Origin: Teichococcus rhizosphaerae | Lineage (GTDB): Bacteria; Pseudomonadota; Alphaproteobacteria; Acetobacterales; Acetobacteraceae | DNA: 64,000 bases | NCBI RefSeq assembly: GCF_002631185.1 | Contig: NZ_PDNU01000008.1 | Location: forward strand, 1 to 64,000 | Direction: 5' to 3' | Shown: piece by piece, positions 8,518 through 19,100 of the stretch | Layout of the letters: every line of letters begins with the position of its first letter | Numbering within the stretch: position 1 is the stretch's first letter | The notes under the pieces: generated by a model | Database searches by the model: none | The model's input: only the letters and a program-made list of their open reading frames with translations | Told to the model about the DNA's origin: nothing | Translations under genes and position numbers: made by a program

Positions 8518-9839
8518 CAGCCCTTCTCCTTCCGGCGGGCGGCACGGAAAACCGCGGCCGCTCCGGGTTTCTCGGCCGGGCGGGCGCGGGCGAAGGCCAT
8601 CGCATCCGCCGACACGTCCCGGGTGAGCACCGAGCCGGCGGCGGTCATGGACCCGTCGCCCAGGCGGATCGGCGCGATCAGCGTGGTGTGGGAGCCGACG
8701 AAGACGCCCTCCCCGATCTCGGTGCGGTGCTTGCTGAAGCCGTCATAGTTGCAGGTGATGGTGCCGGCGCCGACATTGGTGCCCGCCCCCACGCTGGCAT
8801 CGCCCAGATAGGTCAGGTGGTTGGCCTTGGCCCCCTGCCCCAGCGCGACGTTCTTCAGCTCGACGAAGTTGCCGACATGCGCGGCGGGCCCCACATCGGT
8901 CCCCGGCCGCAGCCGCGCATAGGGCCCGACCACCGCCCCCGCCCGCACCACGCAGCCCTCGAGATGGCTGAAGGCGCGGATCTCGGCGCCGTCCTCCACC
9001 GTCACGCCGGGCGCGAACACCACATGGGGCCCCACCGTCACGTCCTGGCCGAGCCGCGTGTCGTGGCTGAACACCACGCTCTCGGGCTGGACCAGCGTGG
9101 CGCCGCCCTCCATGGCGGCGCGGCGCAGCGCGGCCTGCACCGTGGCCTCGGCGGCGGCCAGCTCGACGCGGCTGTTGATGCCGCGCAGCTCCGCCTCCGG
9201 CGCCTCCACCGCCACCACGCGGCGGCCCTCGGAAACGGCGAGCGGCACCACGTCCGGCAGGTAGTACTCGCCCGCCTTGTTGTCGTTGCGCACGCCGCGC
9301 AGCCAGCGGAACAGCTCGGCGGCCGGCGCGCAGAGGACGCCGGCATTGCACAGCCCCACCGCGCGCTCGGCCTCCGTGGCGTCGGCGTATTCGACGATGC
9401 GCGTCACGTCGCCACGCGCATCCTGCATCACCCGGCCATACTTCGCGGGGTCCCCGGGGCGCATCGCCAGCAGGGCGAGGCCGGCCTCGGCGCGGGCGGC
9501 GCGCAGGCGGCGGAGCGTGGCGGGCGTGATCAGCGGGTTGTCGGCATAGAGCACCGCGACATCGCCCACGAAGCCGTCCAGCAGCGGCGCGGCCTGGAGG
9601 GCAGCATGGCCGGTGCCGAGGCGCTCGGCCTGCACCACGGTGGCGTGCGGCGCGGCGGCGCGCTCCAGCGCCGGCATGCCGGGGCCGACCACCACCACCA
9701 GGCGGTCGAACACCCCCTCGCAGGCGGCGATGAGGTGGTTGAGCATCGGGCGCCCGGCGATGGGGTGCAGCGCCTTGGGCAGGCGGCTCCTCATGCGGGT
9801 GCCAAGGCCGGCGGCGAGCAGGATGGCGGCAGCGGTCAT
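8517..9839 (-). CDS. glmU: Bifunctional UDP-GlcNAc pyrophosphorylase / GlcN-1-P acetyltransferase
   Basis: GlmU acetylates glucosamine-1-phosphate and then couples it to UTP to give UDP-GlcNAc. The 440-residue protein opens with the uridyltransferase signature LAAGLGTRM (residues 7-15). Its C-terminal half is a left-handed beta helix of hexapeptide repeats, including VGAGTITCNYDG and ending in a short basic tail. The frame is open 12 codons further upstream, but the Met at 9839 directly precedes the conserved fold and is preferred. Pairing with overlapping glmS is common in alphaproteobacteria and puts two steps of one pathway in one transcript. It is divergent from the phosphatase gene at 9930. 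Confidence 0.96.
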
Positions 9840-9929
9840 GTCCCGCTTCTGCCCGGGAACTCCAAGCCCGGGCAAGAGCTTCCGGCCTCACTTCGCATTG
9901 CCGCGCGAAACATGGCATGAAACGCGACC

Positions 9930-10580
9930 ATGCAACGAACCGTGATCTTCGACCTGGACGGCACGCTGGTGGACAGCCGGCCGGACATCCATGCCGCGCT
10001 GAACCGGCTGATGGCGGCGCGCCACCTCGCCCCCTTCACCCTGGAGGAGGTGACGCGCTTCATCGGCGATGGCGTGCCGGTGCTCCTGCAGCGCGCCTTC
10101 GCCGCGCGCGGCCTGCCGGCGGACCCGACGGCGCTGCCCGCCTTCCTGGCCGACTACGAGGCCAACGCCGCCGTCCATACGAGGCTGTTCGAGGGCATGG
10201 AGGCGGTGCTGGACGGGCTGGCGGCGGAGGGCTGGGCGATGGCCGTCTGCACCAACAAGCCGGAAAAGGCCGCGCGGCTGCTGCTGGCGGCGCTCGGCCT
10301 TGAGGGGCGCTTCGCGGCGCTGGGCGGCGGCGACAGCTTCCCCGTGCGCAAGCCGGACCCGGCCCATGTACTGGCCACGCTGAAGGCCGCCGGCGGCGCG
10401 CCGGAAATGGCGGTGATGGTGGGCGACCACCACAACGACATCGCCGCCGGCCGCGCCGCCGGGCTGCCGGCGGTCTATTGCGGCTGGGGCTACGGCCTGC
10501 CCGAGATGGCCGATGGCGCGCCCGTGGCCGCCACCCCCGGCGCGCTGCCGGCGCTGCTGCGGCAGGCGCTCGCGGCCTGA
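9930..10580 (+). CDS. gph: HAD phosphatase, phosphoglycolate phosphatase type
   Basis: The HAD motif I is FDLDGTLVDS at residues 7-16, with both Asp residues present. Motif II appears as VCTNKP near 110, the motif III Lys lies in RKPDP near 140, and motif IV is GDHHNDIAAG near 170. The cap domain sits between motifs I and II, as in Gph proteins that remove 2-phosphoglycolate formed during DNA repair or photorespiration. The 216-residue length fits. Exact substrate cannot be fixed from sequence; related HAD enzymes act on pyrophosphate or other phosphosugars. The gene has a 90-bp divergent spacer from glmU and is convergent with the next gene. Confidence 0.8.
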   Translation: MQRTVIFDLDGTLVDSRPDIHAALNRLMAARHLAPFTLEEVTRFIGDGVPVLLQRAFAARGLPADPTALPAFLADYEANAAVHTRLFEGMEAVLDGLAAEGWAMAVCTNKPEKAARLLLAALGLEGRFAALGGGDSFPVRKPDPAHVLATLKAAGGAPEMAVMVGDHHNDIAAGRAAGLPAVYCGWGYGLPEMADGAPVAATPGALPALLRQALAA

Positions 10581-11354
10581 TCAGCCGGGGCTCAGCTCCA
10601 GCAGGTAGGCGGTGAGCCGGCCGAGCCAGCGGCCCGGCATCTCCACCCGCACCGGCAGGAACGGCGCGCCCGGGCGCGGGCTGGCCATCCAGGCGATGGC
10701 CTCCTGCGGCTCGCGCAGCTCCCGCTCGTCATCATGCCGGAAGCCGGCGACCTGGCGGCCGGTGAAGCCGCAGCGCACCGCCTCGCCGCTCCAGGCCTCG
10801 CGCCAGGGCGGCAGGAAGTCCCGCCCCAGTGTGCGGGCCGAGAACTCGGCGCGGCGGCGGCCGTCGAACACCGCGGCCTCCGCCTCGCAGCGGCCGGTGC
10901 GCGCCAGGTTGCGCGCCATCTGCGCCACGGGCGTCAGCGCATCCACCGTGCCGCGCCAGAGCGCCGGAGGCACCGGCTCGCGTTCCGGATCGACCGCCGG
11001 CACGAGCTGGCGCAGCGTGGCCTGTCCTTCGGGATATTCCAGCACCACCTGGCGCTGCCTGCCGCGCCAGACCCCCTCCCCCACATAGCGCCGGGGCTGG
11101 GCGCGGTTCTCCTGCCACTGCCCCTCGACGCGGCTGACCTGCCGGCCATCGCTGAACCAGCGCGCCGGCCCGGTCAGGTGCAGGGCGGATTCGATGCGGT
11201 AGTGGCGGGGCGAGGCGAGGTCGAACAACACCTCGATCTGCATCACCTGCATGCCCGCCGCCTGCACGCCATAGACGGCCCTGAGCGGCTCCGCCCGCGC
11301 CATGGGGGCCAGGGCGAGCAGGACGGCGAGAAGCGGAAGGAGGCGGCGCGGCAT
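10581..11354 (-). CDS. DUF3108 domain secreted protein
   Basis: This 257-residue protein begins with a clear signal peptide (basic MPRR, hydrophobic core to about residue 20, cleavage after ARA). The rest is the beta-rich DUF3108 domain, starting LRAVYGVQAAGM, a family of periplasmic proteins of unknown function. The longer frame to 11420 is rejected, because the Met at 11354 begins the signal peptide and has GAGGG a few bases upstream. Its stop codon abuts that of the phosphatase gene on the other strand. It may have an envelope role, but the sequence does not show which. Confidence 0.75.
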   Translation of the reverse strand: MPRRLLPLLAVLLALAPMARAEPLRAVYGVQAAGMQVMQIEVLFDLASPRHYRIESALHLTGPARWFSDGRQVSRVEGQWQENRAQPRRYVGEGVWRGRQRQVVLEYPEGQATLRQLVPAVDPEREPVPPALWRGTVDALTPVAQMARNLARTGRCEAEAAVFDGRRRAEFSARTLGRDFLPPWREAWSGEAVRCGFTGRQVAGFRHDDERELREPQEAIAWMASPRPGAPFLPVRVEMPGRWLGRLTAYLLELSPG

Positions 11355-11413
11355 CACCCTCACATGATGTGCCGGCGGGATGTTTGAAGATGAGGAATGA
11401 TCGTGAGCCCTGC

Positions 11414-11442
11414 TTGACACTCCCCCATGCCCCCGTTATTTC
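11414..11442 (+). promoter_or_regulatory. Promoter of tRNA-Val
   Basis: TTGACA (11414-11419), a 17-bp spacer and TATTTC (11437-11442) make a good sigma-70 promoter. The tRNA starts 17 bp downstream. Confidence 0.65.
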
Positions 11443-11458
11443 CCCGCCCACACCCGAT

Positions 11459-11533
11459 GGGTGCGTAGCTCAGCGGTAGAGCATCGCCTTCACACGGCGG
11501 GGGTCACAGGTTCAATCCCTGTCGCACCCACCA
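11459..11533 (+). tRNA. tRNA-Val(CAC)
   Basis: The acceptor strands GGGTGCG (11459-11465) and CGCACCC (11523-11529) pair perfectly. The D arm, anticodon loop TTCACAC with anticodon CAC, and T arm with GGTTCAATCC are all present, and CCA is encoded at 11531-11533. Confidence 0.97.
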
Positions 11534-11566
11534 TCGGGTCTCCGGATTTCCTGGTCATCAGGCTGA

Positions 11567-11597
11567 CAACGGGGCCGTGCATCGCACGGCCCCGTTG
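11567..11597. terminator. Strong hairpin between tRNA-Val and the EF-hand gene
   Basis: CAACGGGGCCGTGC (11567-11580) and GCACGGCCCCGTTG (11584-11597) form a perfect 14-bp stem with a 3-base loop. It lies 34 bp after the tRNA and about 50 bp after the stop of the convergent EF-hand gene, so it can serve both. No long T run follows. Confidence 0.6.
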
Positions 11598-11647
11598 CCG
11601 TTCGGCCGGGCGGGCCCGGCGGCGGGGCGCCGCCAGCCCGCCCCGCC

Positions 11648-12229
11648 TCAGCGCGGCGCCTGGGGGGAAGGCTGCGCCCCGGGAGCGGGCGCATCGGCGC
11701 CGCGCCGGTGCTGGTGGTGGCGCCGGCCACGCAGCTCCGACACCTCCAGCGCCCCATCGGCATTGGCATCGGCCGCGCGGAACAGCGCCACCGCGATCGG
11801 CCGCACCTCCTGCATGGTCACGCGTCCGTCGCGGTCGGCATCCGCCGCGCGGAACATGGTGTCCATGCGGCCCTCCATGGCGTTGCGGACGCGCTCCGGC
11901 ACGGGGCGGCGCTCGCCACCCTGGTTCTGGCCCTGACCCTGGCGCTGCGCCCGCAGGTGGTCGCGCACCTCGCTCCGCTCCAGGGCGGCGTCCTTGTTGG
12001 CATCGGCCTCGGCGAAGCGGGCGGACAGGAAGTTCAGCGCCTCCGCCTCGCTGACGCGGCCATCGCGGTCCGCATCGGCCTGCTGGAACAGCCGGGCATG
12101 GGCGCCATGGCGGGGGCCGCCGCCCGGCTGCGCCATGGCGTCCCGGCTCATGGCCGGCAGGGCGGCGGCGGCCAGGGCAAAGCCGAACAAGCCCATGGCA
12201 AGCTTGGAATTCGCAAGGCTGGAAGTCAT
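11648..12229 (-). CDS. Exported EF-hand protein with four calcium-binding loops
   Basis: The product (193 aa) starts with a signal peptide ending near AMA (residue 33). It contains four EF-hand loops: ADADRDGRVSEAE, ADANKDAALERSE, ADADRDGRVTMQE and ADANADGALEVSE. Loops 1, 3 and 4 keep the DxDxDG pattern; loop 2 has Ala in place of the central Gly and may bind poorly. The Met at 12229 is chosen because it begins the signal sequence; the frame open to 12427 overlaps the neighbouring gene. A Gln-rich linker separates the two EF-hand pairs, and the C-terminus is His/Arg/Pro-rich. It is likely a periplasmic calcium buffer or sensor; no partner is evident. Confidence 0.8.
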   Translation of the reverse strand: MTSSLANSKLAMGLFGFALAAAALPAMSRDAMAQPGGGPRHGAHARLFQQADADRDGRVSEAEALNFLSARFAEADANKDAALERSEVRDHLRAQRQGQGQNQGGERRPVPERVRNAMEGRMDTMFRAADADRDGRVTMQEVRPIAVALFRAADANADGALEVSELRGRRHHQHRRGADAPAPGAQPSPQAPR

Positions 12230-12353
12230 CGTGGCTCTTCCCTCGAAATGGACGGCGATCGCTGCCGCATGGGAAGAGAAATGGGAGGGGCGTGTTACTG
12301 GCGCATTTCGGCGCGCCCCTTCCCGGGTGATGAAGTGTGACGGAACCTCGCGC

Positions 12354-13580
12354 TCAGCGCGCCGGGCGGGCCGGGTTGCGGCGCACCACCTTGCGCGGCG
12401 GCGTGGCCCGCACGCGGGTGCCGCCATCGCCCTGCTCGATCACCGTGGCCGATGCGCGCCGCGCCACAGCCACGCGGCCGGTGCCGCGGGCGGGAACGGC
12501 CTGCCGCGCCACGCGAACGGGCGCGGCCTGCCGGACGAGGCGCGCGGGCGCCACGGCACGGCGCGCCGCGGCCGGCGCCGTGGCCCGGGCCGTCGCCGCC
12601 GCCCGGGCCGGGACGACGCGCGCGGGCAGCACCCGCGCCTGTCTGGTGGCGCGCACCCGGCGCAGCGTGGCCGCCGCCGCCGTGCCGCCCACCGCCGCCA
12701 TGGCGAGGGAGGCCGCCGGCGCCGACCGCGCCATGACCGCGCCGCCGCCCGCGCCCATCTGGGCGAAGCCGCGCTCCAGCAGCGCCGCCGCGTGGCGGTC
12801 GCGCTCCACCCAGGAGCTGCCGCCGAACACCGCCACGATCAGCCGCACATTGTCGCGCCGGGCGCTGCTGACGATGTTGAAGCCGCTGGCGTGGATGTAG
12901 CCGGTCTTGATGCCGTCCACCCCCTCATACTCGGTGAGCATGCGGTTGTGGTTGCGCAGGCTGATCGTGCCCATCTGGTGGCTGCGCGTGCCGAAATAGT
13001 GGTAGCGCTCCGGGAAGTCCCGCTGCAGCCGGCGGCCGAGTGTTGCCATGTCGTGCGCGGTGGTGATCTGCTCCACGTCCGGCAGGCCCGAGGCGTTGCG
13101 GAAGGTGGTGGCCGTCATGCCGATGGCGCGGGCGCGCAGCGTCATCATCTGCGCGAAACGGGCCTCGCTGCCGCCGCCCAGCGTCTCGCCCAGCAGGGAG
13201 GCGACGTCGTTGGCCGACTTGGTGACGAGCGCGTAGATGGCGTTCTCCACCGAGATGGTCCGGCCGGGCGGCAGGCCCAGCTTGGAGGGCGGCCGGCTGG
13301 CGGCCGTCTCCGTCATGACCAGGCGCTGGTCGAGCCGCAGCTCGCCGGTGCGCAGCGCCTCGAAGACCATGTAGAGCGTCATCATCTTGGTCAGCGAGGC
13401 CGGATGGCGCGGTGCGTCGGCATGTGCGCCGAACAGGACCTGCCCCGTGCTCGGCTCGATCACCACCGCCGCGTAGCGCGCGCTGCCGATCTGCGCCTGC
13501 GCCGCCCCTGGAAGGGCAGCGGCAAGAAAAGTCGATGCGGCCAGCAAGCCGAGCCGGCGCACCGCGCGGACAAATGACAT
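12354..13580 (-). CDS. D-alanyl-D-alanine carboxypeptidase with a long Ala/Arg tail
   Basis: This is a penicillin-binding protein of the PBP5/DacF type, which trims the terminal D-Ala from peptidoglycan stem peptides in the periplasm. After a signal peptide (cleavage near AQA, residue 29) come the catalytic motifs SLTK (Ser62, Lys65), SAN (Ser122) and KTG (Lys225). The peptidase domain ends near residue 275. The last 130 or so residues are almost only Ala, Arg, Val, Pro and Gly and show no fold; the beta domain and membrane anchor of classical PBP5, or the SPOR domain of some relatives, are not seen. The Met at 13580 fits the upstream GGGGG best; 13586 is also possible. Confidence 0.9.
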   Translation of the reverse strand: MSFVRAVRRLGLLAASTFLAAALPGAAQAQIGSARYAAVVIEPSTGQVLFGAHADAPRHPASLTKMMTLYMVFEALRTGELRLDQRLVMTETAASRPPSKLGLPPGRTISVENAIYALVTKSANDVASLLGETLGGGSEARFAQMMTLRARAIGMTATTFRNASGLPDVEQITTAHDMATLGRRLQRDFPERYHYFGTRSHQMGTISLRNHNRMLTEYEGVDGIKTGYIHASGFNIVSSARRDNVRLIVAVFGGSSWVERDRHAAALLERGFAQMGAGGGAVMARSAPAASLAMAAVGGTAAAATLRRVRATRQARVLPARVVPARAAATARATAPAAARRAVAPARLVRQAAPVRVARQAVPARGTGRVAVARRASATVIEQGDGGTRVRATPPRKVVRRNPARPAR

Positions 13581-13949
13581 GTCCATCCCCCGATATGACC
13601 TCACCCCCCAGTGAGGAGACGCCATACTAGGCGTGAGCGCGCGCGGCTGTCATCGAGAACTCATGCGGAACATCCCCTTTCAACAAGGGCTTAACCCCTT
13701 TCGTTTAAGCGTCGTCGGATGAGCGCCCAAGCCCCTGGAAAAGCGAGGCTCGAGCCTGATCCGCAGGGATTGCTGCACCGCAAAAATTTTACTGGACGCC
13801 GCTCCGTTTCATTGCCATATCGTCGCCATGCTGCGCTGCAACAAACGCGGCTGCCAGGCTGGACCTCGTTTCGGACGGGTCTTGCGGCCCACCGGAACCA
13901 GCGCCTCCCCTGCCCGGACGGGGCGCGGCGAGCCCGAGGAGGAGCATCA
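13581..13949. promoter_or_regulatory. Divergent spacer between the carboxypeptidase and phasin genes
   Basis: This 370-bp region must hold promoters for both genes. TTGCTGCACCGCAA (13770-13783, arms TTGC/GCAA) and TGCTGCGCTGCA (13829-13840) are TGC-rich, like sites bound by the polyhydroxyalkanoate regulator PhaR in other alphaproteobacteria. Their position upstream of phasin fits such control, but the match is loose and I give it as a suggestion. No gene is seen here. Confidence 0.35.
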
Positions 13950-14546
13950 ATGGCCAATGAGCCCAAGGTGATGAAGCTGAACGCCAGATCAGCCTCACCC
14001 AAGGACAAGGCGATCGAGGCCGTGGTGGAGACCGTCTCCGCCATGGCCGAGCAGGCGGCGGACAGCGTTCCGGCGCCGAACAGTGAGCCGGCGCAGGTGC
14101 TGGTGAACACGACTGAGGAAAGCGCGGCGCAGCCCCGCACGGCAATGGAGAAGACGATGGATCAGGCGACCCGTTCGACCGAGGGCTTCTACAAGGTGAC
14201 CGAGGAGGCCATGGAGTTTGGCCGCGGCAACATGGAGGCCTTCACCAAGGCGACCCAGGCCTATGTCAGCGGCCTGCAGGATCTGAGCAAGCAGGCCTTC
14301 GCGGCGATGCAGGCGATCAACGAGCAGGCCCTGCAGAACGCCAAGGCCGTGGCCTCGGCCAAGAGCCTGAAGGAAGCCGCCGAGCTGCAGACCAGCTTCG
14401 CCAAGGCGCAGCTCGAGAAGTCGGTGGCCGAGGCGACCCGCTTCAACGAGGCGACCTTCAAGCTGGCCGAGCAGGCCTCCGCCCCGATCGCCGCGCGCAT
14501 GACGCTGGCGATGGAGCGGATGACCCGCCCCGCCACCTTCGCCTGA
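13950..14546 (+). CDS. phaP: Phasin family protein
   Basis: Phasins coat polyhydroxyalkanoate storage granules. This 198-residue protein is almost wholly helical and lacks Cys. It has a disordered N-terminus and a core with the family pattern ([20 protein letters not shown] near residue 70, then [18 protein letters not shown] near 150). The start at 13950 has GAGGAGGAG about 7 bp upstream; 77 upstream in-frame codons are rejected as untranslated leader. It is monocistronic, with a hairpin just after the stop. PHA synthase genes are not in the window. Confidence 0.9.
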   Translation: MANEPKVMKLNARSASPKDKAIEAVVETVSAMAEQAADSVPAPNSEPAQVLVNTTEESAAQPRTAMEKTMDQATRSTEGFYKVTEEAMEFGRGNMEAFTKATQAYVSGLQDLSKQAFAAMQAINEQALQNAKAVASAKSLKEAAELQTSFAKAQLEKSVAEATRFNEATFKLAEQASAPIAARMTLAMERMTRPATFA

Positions 14547-14554
14547 ACAGCCAT

Positions 14555-14582
14555 GCCGGCGGCGCCCTCCCGCGCCGCCGGC
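14555..14582 (+). terminator. Terminator of the phasin gene
   Basis: GCCGGCGGCG (14555-14564) and CGCCGCCGGC (14573-14582) form a 10-bp stem with an 8-base loop, 9 bp past the stop codon, followed by CCCCTTTCC. Confidence 0.65.
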
Positions 14583-14887
14583 CCCCTTTCCGCCCCTTCG
14601 CCCCGGCCATGGCCGCACGGGCGAAGCGCGGCGCCCGGCGCGCCTCCCGCGCCCCCCTCCCCGCACCCGAATCCGGCCCGCGCCACCGCGCTCCCCCAGG
14701 GGCAGAGGGCGCTTTTCCGCGGCCATCGGCATGGTCGGCCCTTCACCTTGGCCCCGGCGCTCCGATATTCTCGGCCATCATGGGCGCGAGGAGCGGGGTC
14801 CAGTGGCGGATTCCAGGCCCCTCCGCCCGCTTACGGACGGATAGCCCATTGGGTGCAGCAGACAACCGGCAAGCCGGCGGCAGTGAC
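14583..14887. other. Leader region of clpS
   Basis: This 305-bp GC-rich stretch is open in the clpS frame but shows no conserved protein, so it is taken as non-coding. TTCACC and TATTCT, 18 bp apart around 14740-14770, could be a sigma-70 promoter. Nothing else stands out. Confidence 0.35.
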
Positions 14888-15244
14888 ATGACGGACCAGG
14901 ACAAGCGCCCGGATCAGGACAGCGACAACAATGGCGGCGGCCAGGACGGCACCAACACCGGCGTCGTGGTCAAGGCGCGCCCGCGCACGCGCAAGCCCGC
15001 TATGTACAAAGTACTGATGCTGAATGACGACTACACGCCGATGGAATTCGTGGTCCACGTGCTGGAGCGCTTCTTCCAGAAGAACCGCGAGGAGGCGACG
15101 CGGATCATGCTGCATGTCCACCGCCGGGGCGTGGGCGTGTGCGGCGTCTATACCTATGAGGTGGCCGAGACCAAGGTGACCCAGGTGATGGACCTCGCCC
15201 GGCAAAATCAGCATCCCCTGCAATGTACCATTGAAAAGGAGTGA
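14888..15244 (+). CDS. clpS: ATP-dependent Clp protease adaptor ClpS
   Basis: ClpS delivers N-degron substrates to ClpAP. The 118-residue protein has a flexible, acidic N-terminus (residues 1-35) and then the folded domain with [12 protein letters not shown], which contains the residues that bind the N-terminal side chain, and [17 protein letters not shown]. The Met at 14888 is selected because the upstream frame carries only unconserved sequence. clpA follows on the same strand after 166 bp, the classical order, although the gap may include a separate promoter. Confidence 0.95.
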   Translation: MTDQDKRPDQDSDNNGGGQDGTNTGVVVKARPRTRKPAMYKVLMLNDDYTPMEFVVHVLERFFQKNREEATRIMLHVHRRGVGVCGVYTYEVAETKVTQVMDLARQNQHPLQCTIEKE

Positions 15245-15410
15245 TGCGGGGCGTGATCATCTCTGTGTAACCTGGAGAAACTTAGAATACCCCTCGCCGT
15301 CATAGGGATGCGAGACCACATTACGGCTATCCTGGGCTGAAAGGCCCTGTCTTGCGGCACCGGAGCCTCCCACCACCGGTGTCGTTCCTGGAAGGGGAGC
15401 GTCACACCGC

Positions 15411-17777
<2,367 letters not shown>

Positions 17778-17802
17778 GAGCTGAAGCGGCGCACAAGCGG
17801 AG

Positions 17803-17836
17803 CGGCCCGGTGGCGATGCCACCGGGCCGTTTTTCC
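17803..17836 (+). terminator. Intrinsic terminator of clpA
   Basis: CGGCCCGGTGGC (17803-17814) and GCCACCGGGCCG (17818-17829) form a perfect 12-bp stem with a 3-base loop, followed directly by TTTTTCC. It is the clearest rho-independent terminator in the window. Confidence 0.9.
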
Positions 17837-17920
17837 GTCCGCCCCCCGCATCCGCGCGAGCGGTCCTTCACATGCCTCATGCCCGGGCTTGGCAATTGCC
17901 TTGCAAACCGTTAACTTACC

Positions 17921-18080
17921 GAAAATTACGCCACACCCCCCCAATGGCGGCGTAATTTTCCGGGTCCCGCTTCCCTCGCGGGCCCTGGCGACCCAGGCGG
18001 CGGCTCCCGGCGGCCGCCTGGGGTCCGGTTCTGCGGGGCCTGCCCCGCGCGCGGGCCGCTCCACCCCAGGGGGTGGAAGG
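17921..18080. repeat. Cluster of strong inverted repeats between clpA and the next gene
   Basis: GAAAATTACGCC (17921-17932) and GGCGTAATTTTC (17949-17960) form a perfect 12-bp stem with a 16-base loop. A second hairpin follows with arms GACCCAGGCGGC and GCCGCCTGGGGTC (about 17988-18027, one bulge), and then GCGGGG facing CCCCGC near 18036-18051. The 412-bp spacer shows no credible gene. The cluster could be a REP-like element, a small structured RNA, or a leader of the downstream gene. Confidence 0.55.
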
Positions 18081-18189
18081 CTGAGCCAGGCCGTGCATGA
18101 TTCCGGCACACGCGCCCATGGCCGGGGCGGAGGATTCGCCTCCTCTTTCCCGGTCTGGCGCCCAGCTCGGCATCGAGAGGTAGAACAGG

Positions 18190-19020
18190 ATGAATGTCAT
18201 GTCACAGGCGCGCCCCCGTCCCCTGCGGGTCGCCATCGCCGGGCTGGGTGCCGTGGGCCAGCGTGTCGCCGAGGCGCTGGATGCCGGCATTCCGGGCTGC
18301 GAGCTGGTCGCCGTCGCGGCGCGGGACAAGGCGAAGGCGGGGCGGATGCTGGCCACGCTGCGCCAGCCCGTGCCGGCGCTCGACATCGCCGAGCTGCCGC
18401 CGCTGGCCGATCTGGTGGTGGAATGCGCGCCCGCCGCGCTGCTGCCGCAGATCGTCCGCCCCTTTGTCGAGGCCGGCAAGAAAGCCGTAGTGCTGAGCGC
18501 CGGCGCCCTGCTCTCGCATGAGGACCTGATCGAGGCGGCGCGGCGGCATGGCGGGCAGATCATCGTGCCGACCGGCGCGGTGCTCGGGCTCGACGCCGTC
18601 TCGGCCGCCGCCGAGGGCGAGATCCACGCGGTGCGCATGATCACCCGCAAGCCGGTGCGCGGGCTGGTGGGCGCGCCCTACCTGGCCGAGCACGACATCC
18701 GCATCGAGGACATCCGCGAGCCGCTGCGCATCTTCCAGGGCACCCCGCGCGAGGCGGCGGTCGGCTTCCCGGCCAACCTCAACGTGGCCGTGGCCCTGTC
18801 GCTCGCCGGCATCGGGCCGGACCGCACCTCGCTCGAGATCTGGGCCGATCCGGCGCTGACCCGCAACACCCACCGCATCGAGGTGGAGGCGGATTCGGCC
18901 AGCTTCTCCATGACCATCGAGAACATCCCGAGCGAGAACCCCAAGACGGGAAGGATCACCGCGCTTTCGGTCATCGCCTGCCTGCGCAAGCTGTCCGCGC
19001 CGCTGCGCGTCGGCACCTGA
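18190..19020 (+). CDS. Aspartate dehydrogenase-like NAD(P)-binding protein
   Basis: The protein (276 aa) begins with a Rossmann motif, AIAGLGAVGQRVAEAL. It has the two-domain layout of L-aspartate dehydrogenase (NadX type): NAD-binding part to about residue 125, then the DUF108 catalytic domain with FPANLNVAVALSLAGIG near 195 and SFSMTIENIPSENPKTGRI near 240. NadX converts aspartate to iminoaspartate for NAD synthesis or aspartate catabolism. No nad genes are adjacent; the next gene is a peptidase, which may point to amino-acid breakdown. AGAGGTAG sits 6-7 bp before the ATG; a second Met at residue 4 is possible. Confidence 0.75.
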   Translation: MNVMSQARPRPLRVAIAGLGAVGQRVAEALDAGIPGCELVAVAARDKAKAGRMLATLRQPVPALDIAELPPLADLVVECAPAALLPQIVRPFVEAGKKAVVLSAGALLSHEDLIEAARRHGGQIIVPTGAVLGLDAVSAAAEGEIHAVRMITRKPVRGLVGAPYLAEHDIRIEDIREPLRIFQGTPREAAVGFPANLNVAVALSLAGIGPDRTSLEIWADPALTRNTHRIEVEADSASFSMTIENIPSENPKTGRITALSVIACLRKLSAPLRVGT

Positions 19021-19100
19021 TCCCGCGCGCGCCCTGGCGGGGAGCGCGGGCCGCTCCCCCTTGACCCGGCCCGCTGCGGGGCGGAAGTTCCGCCCCCTTC

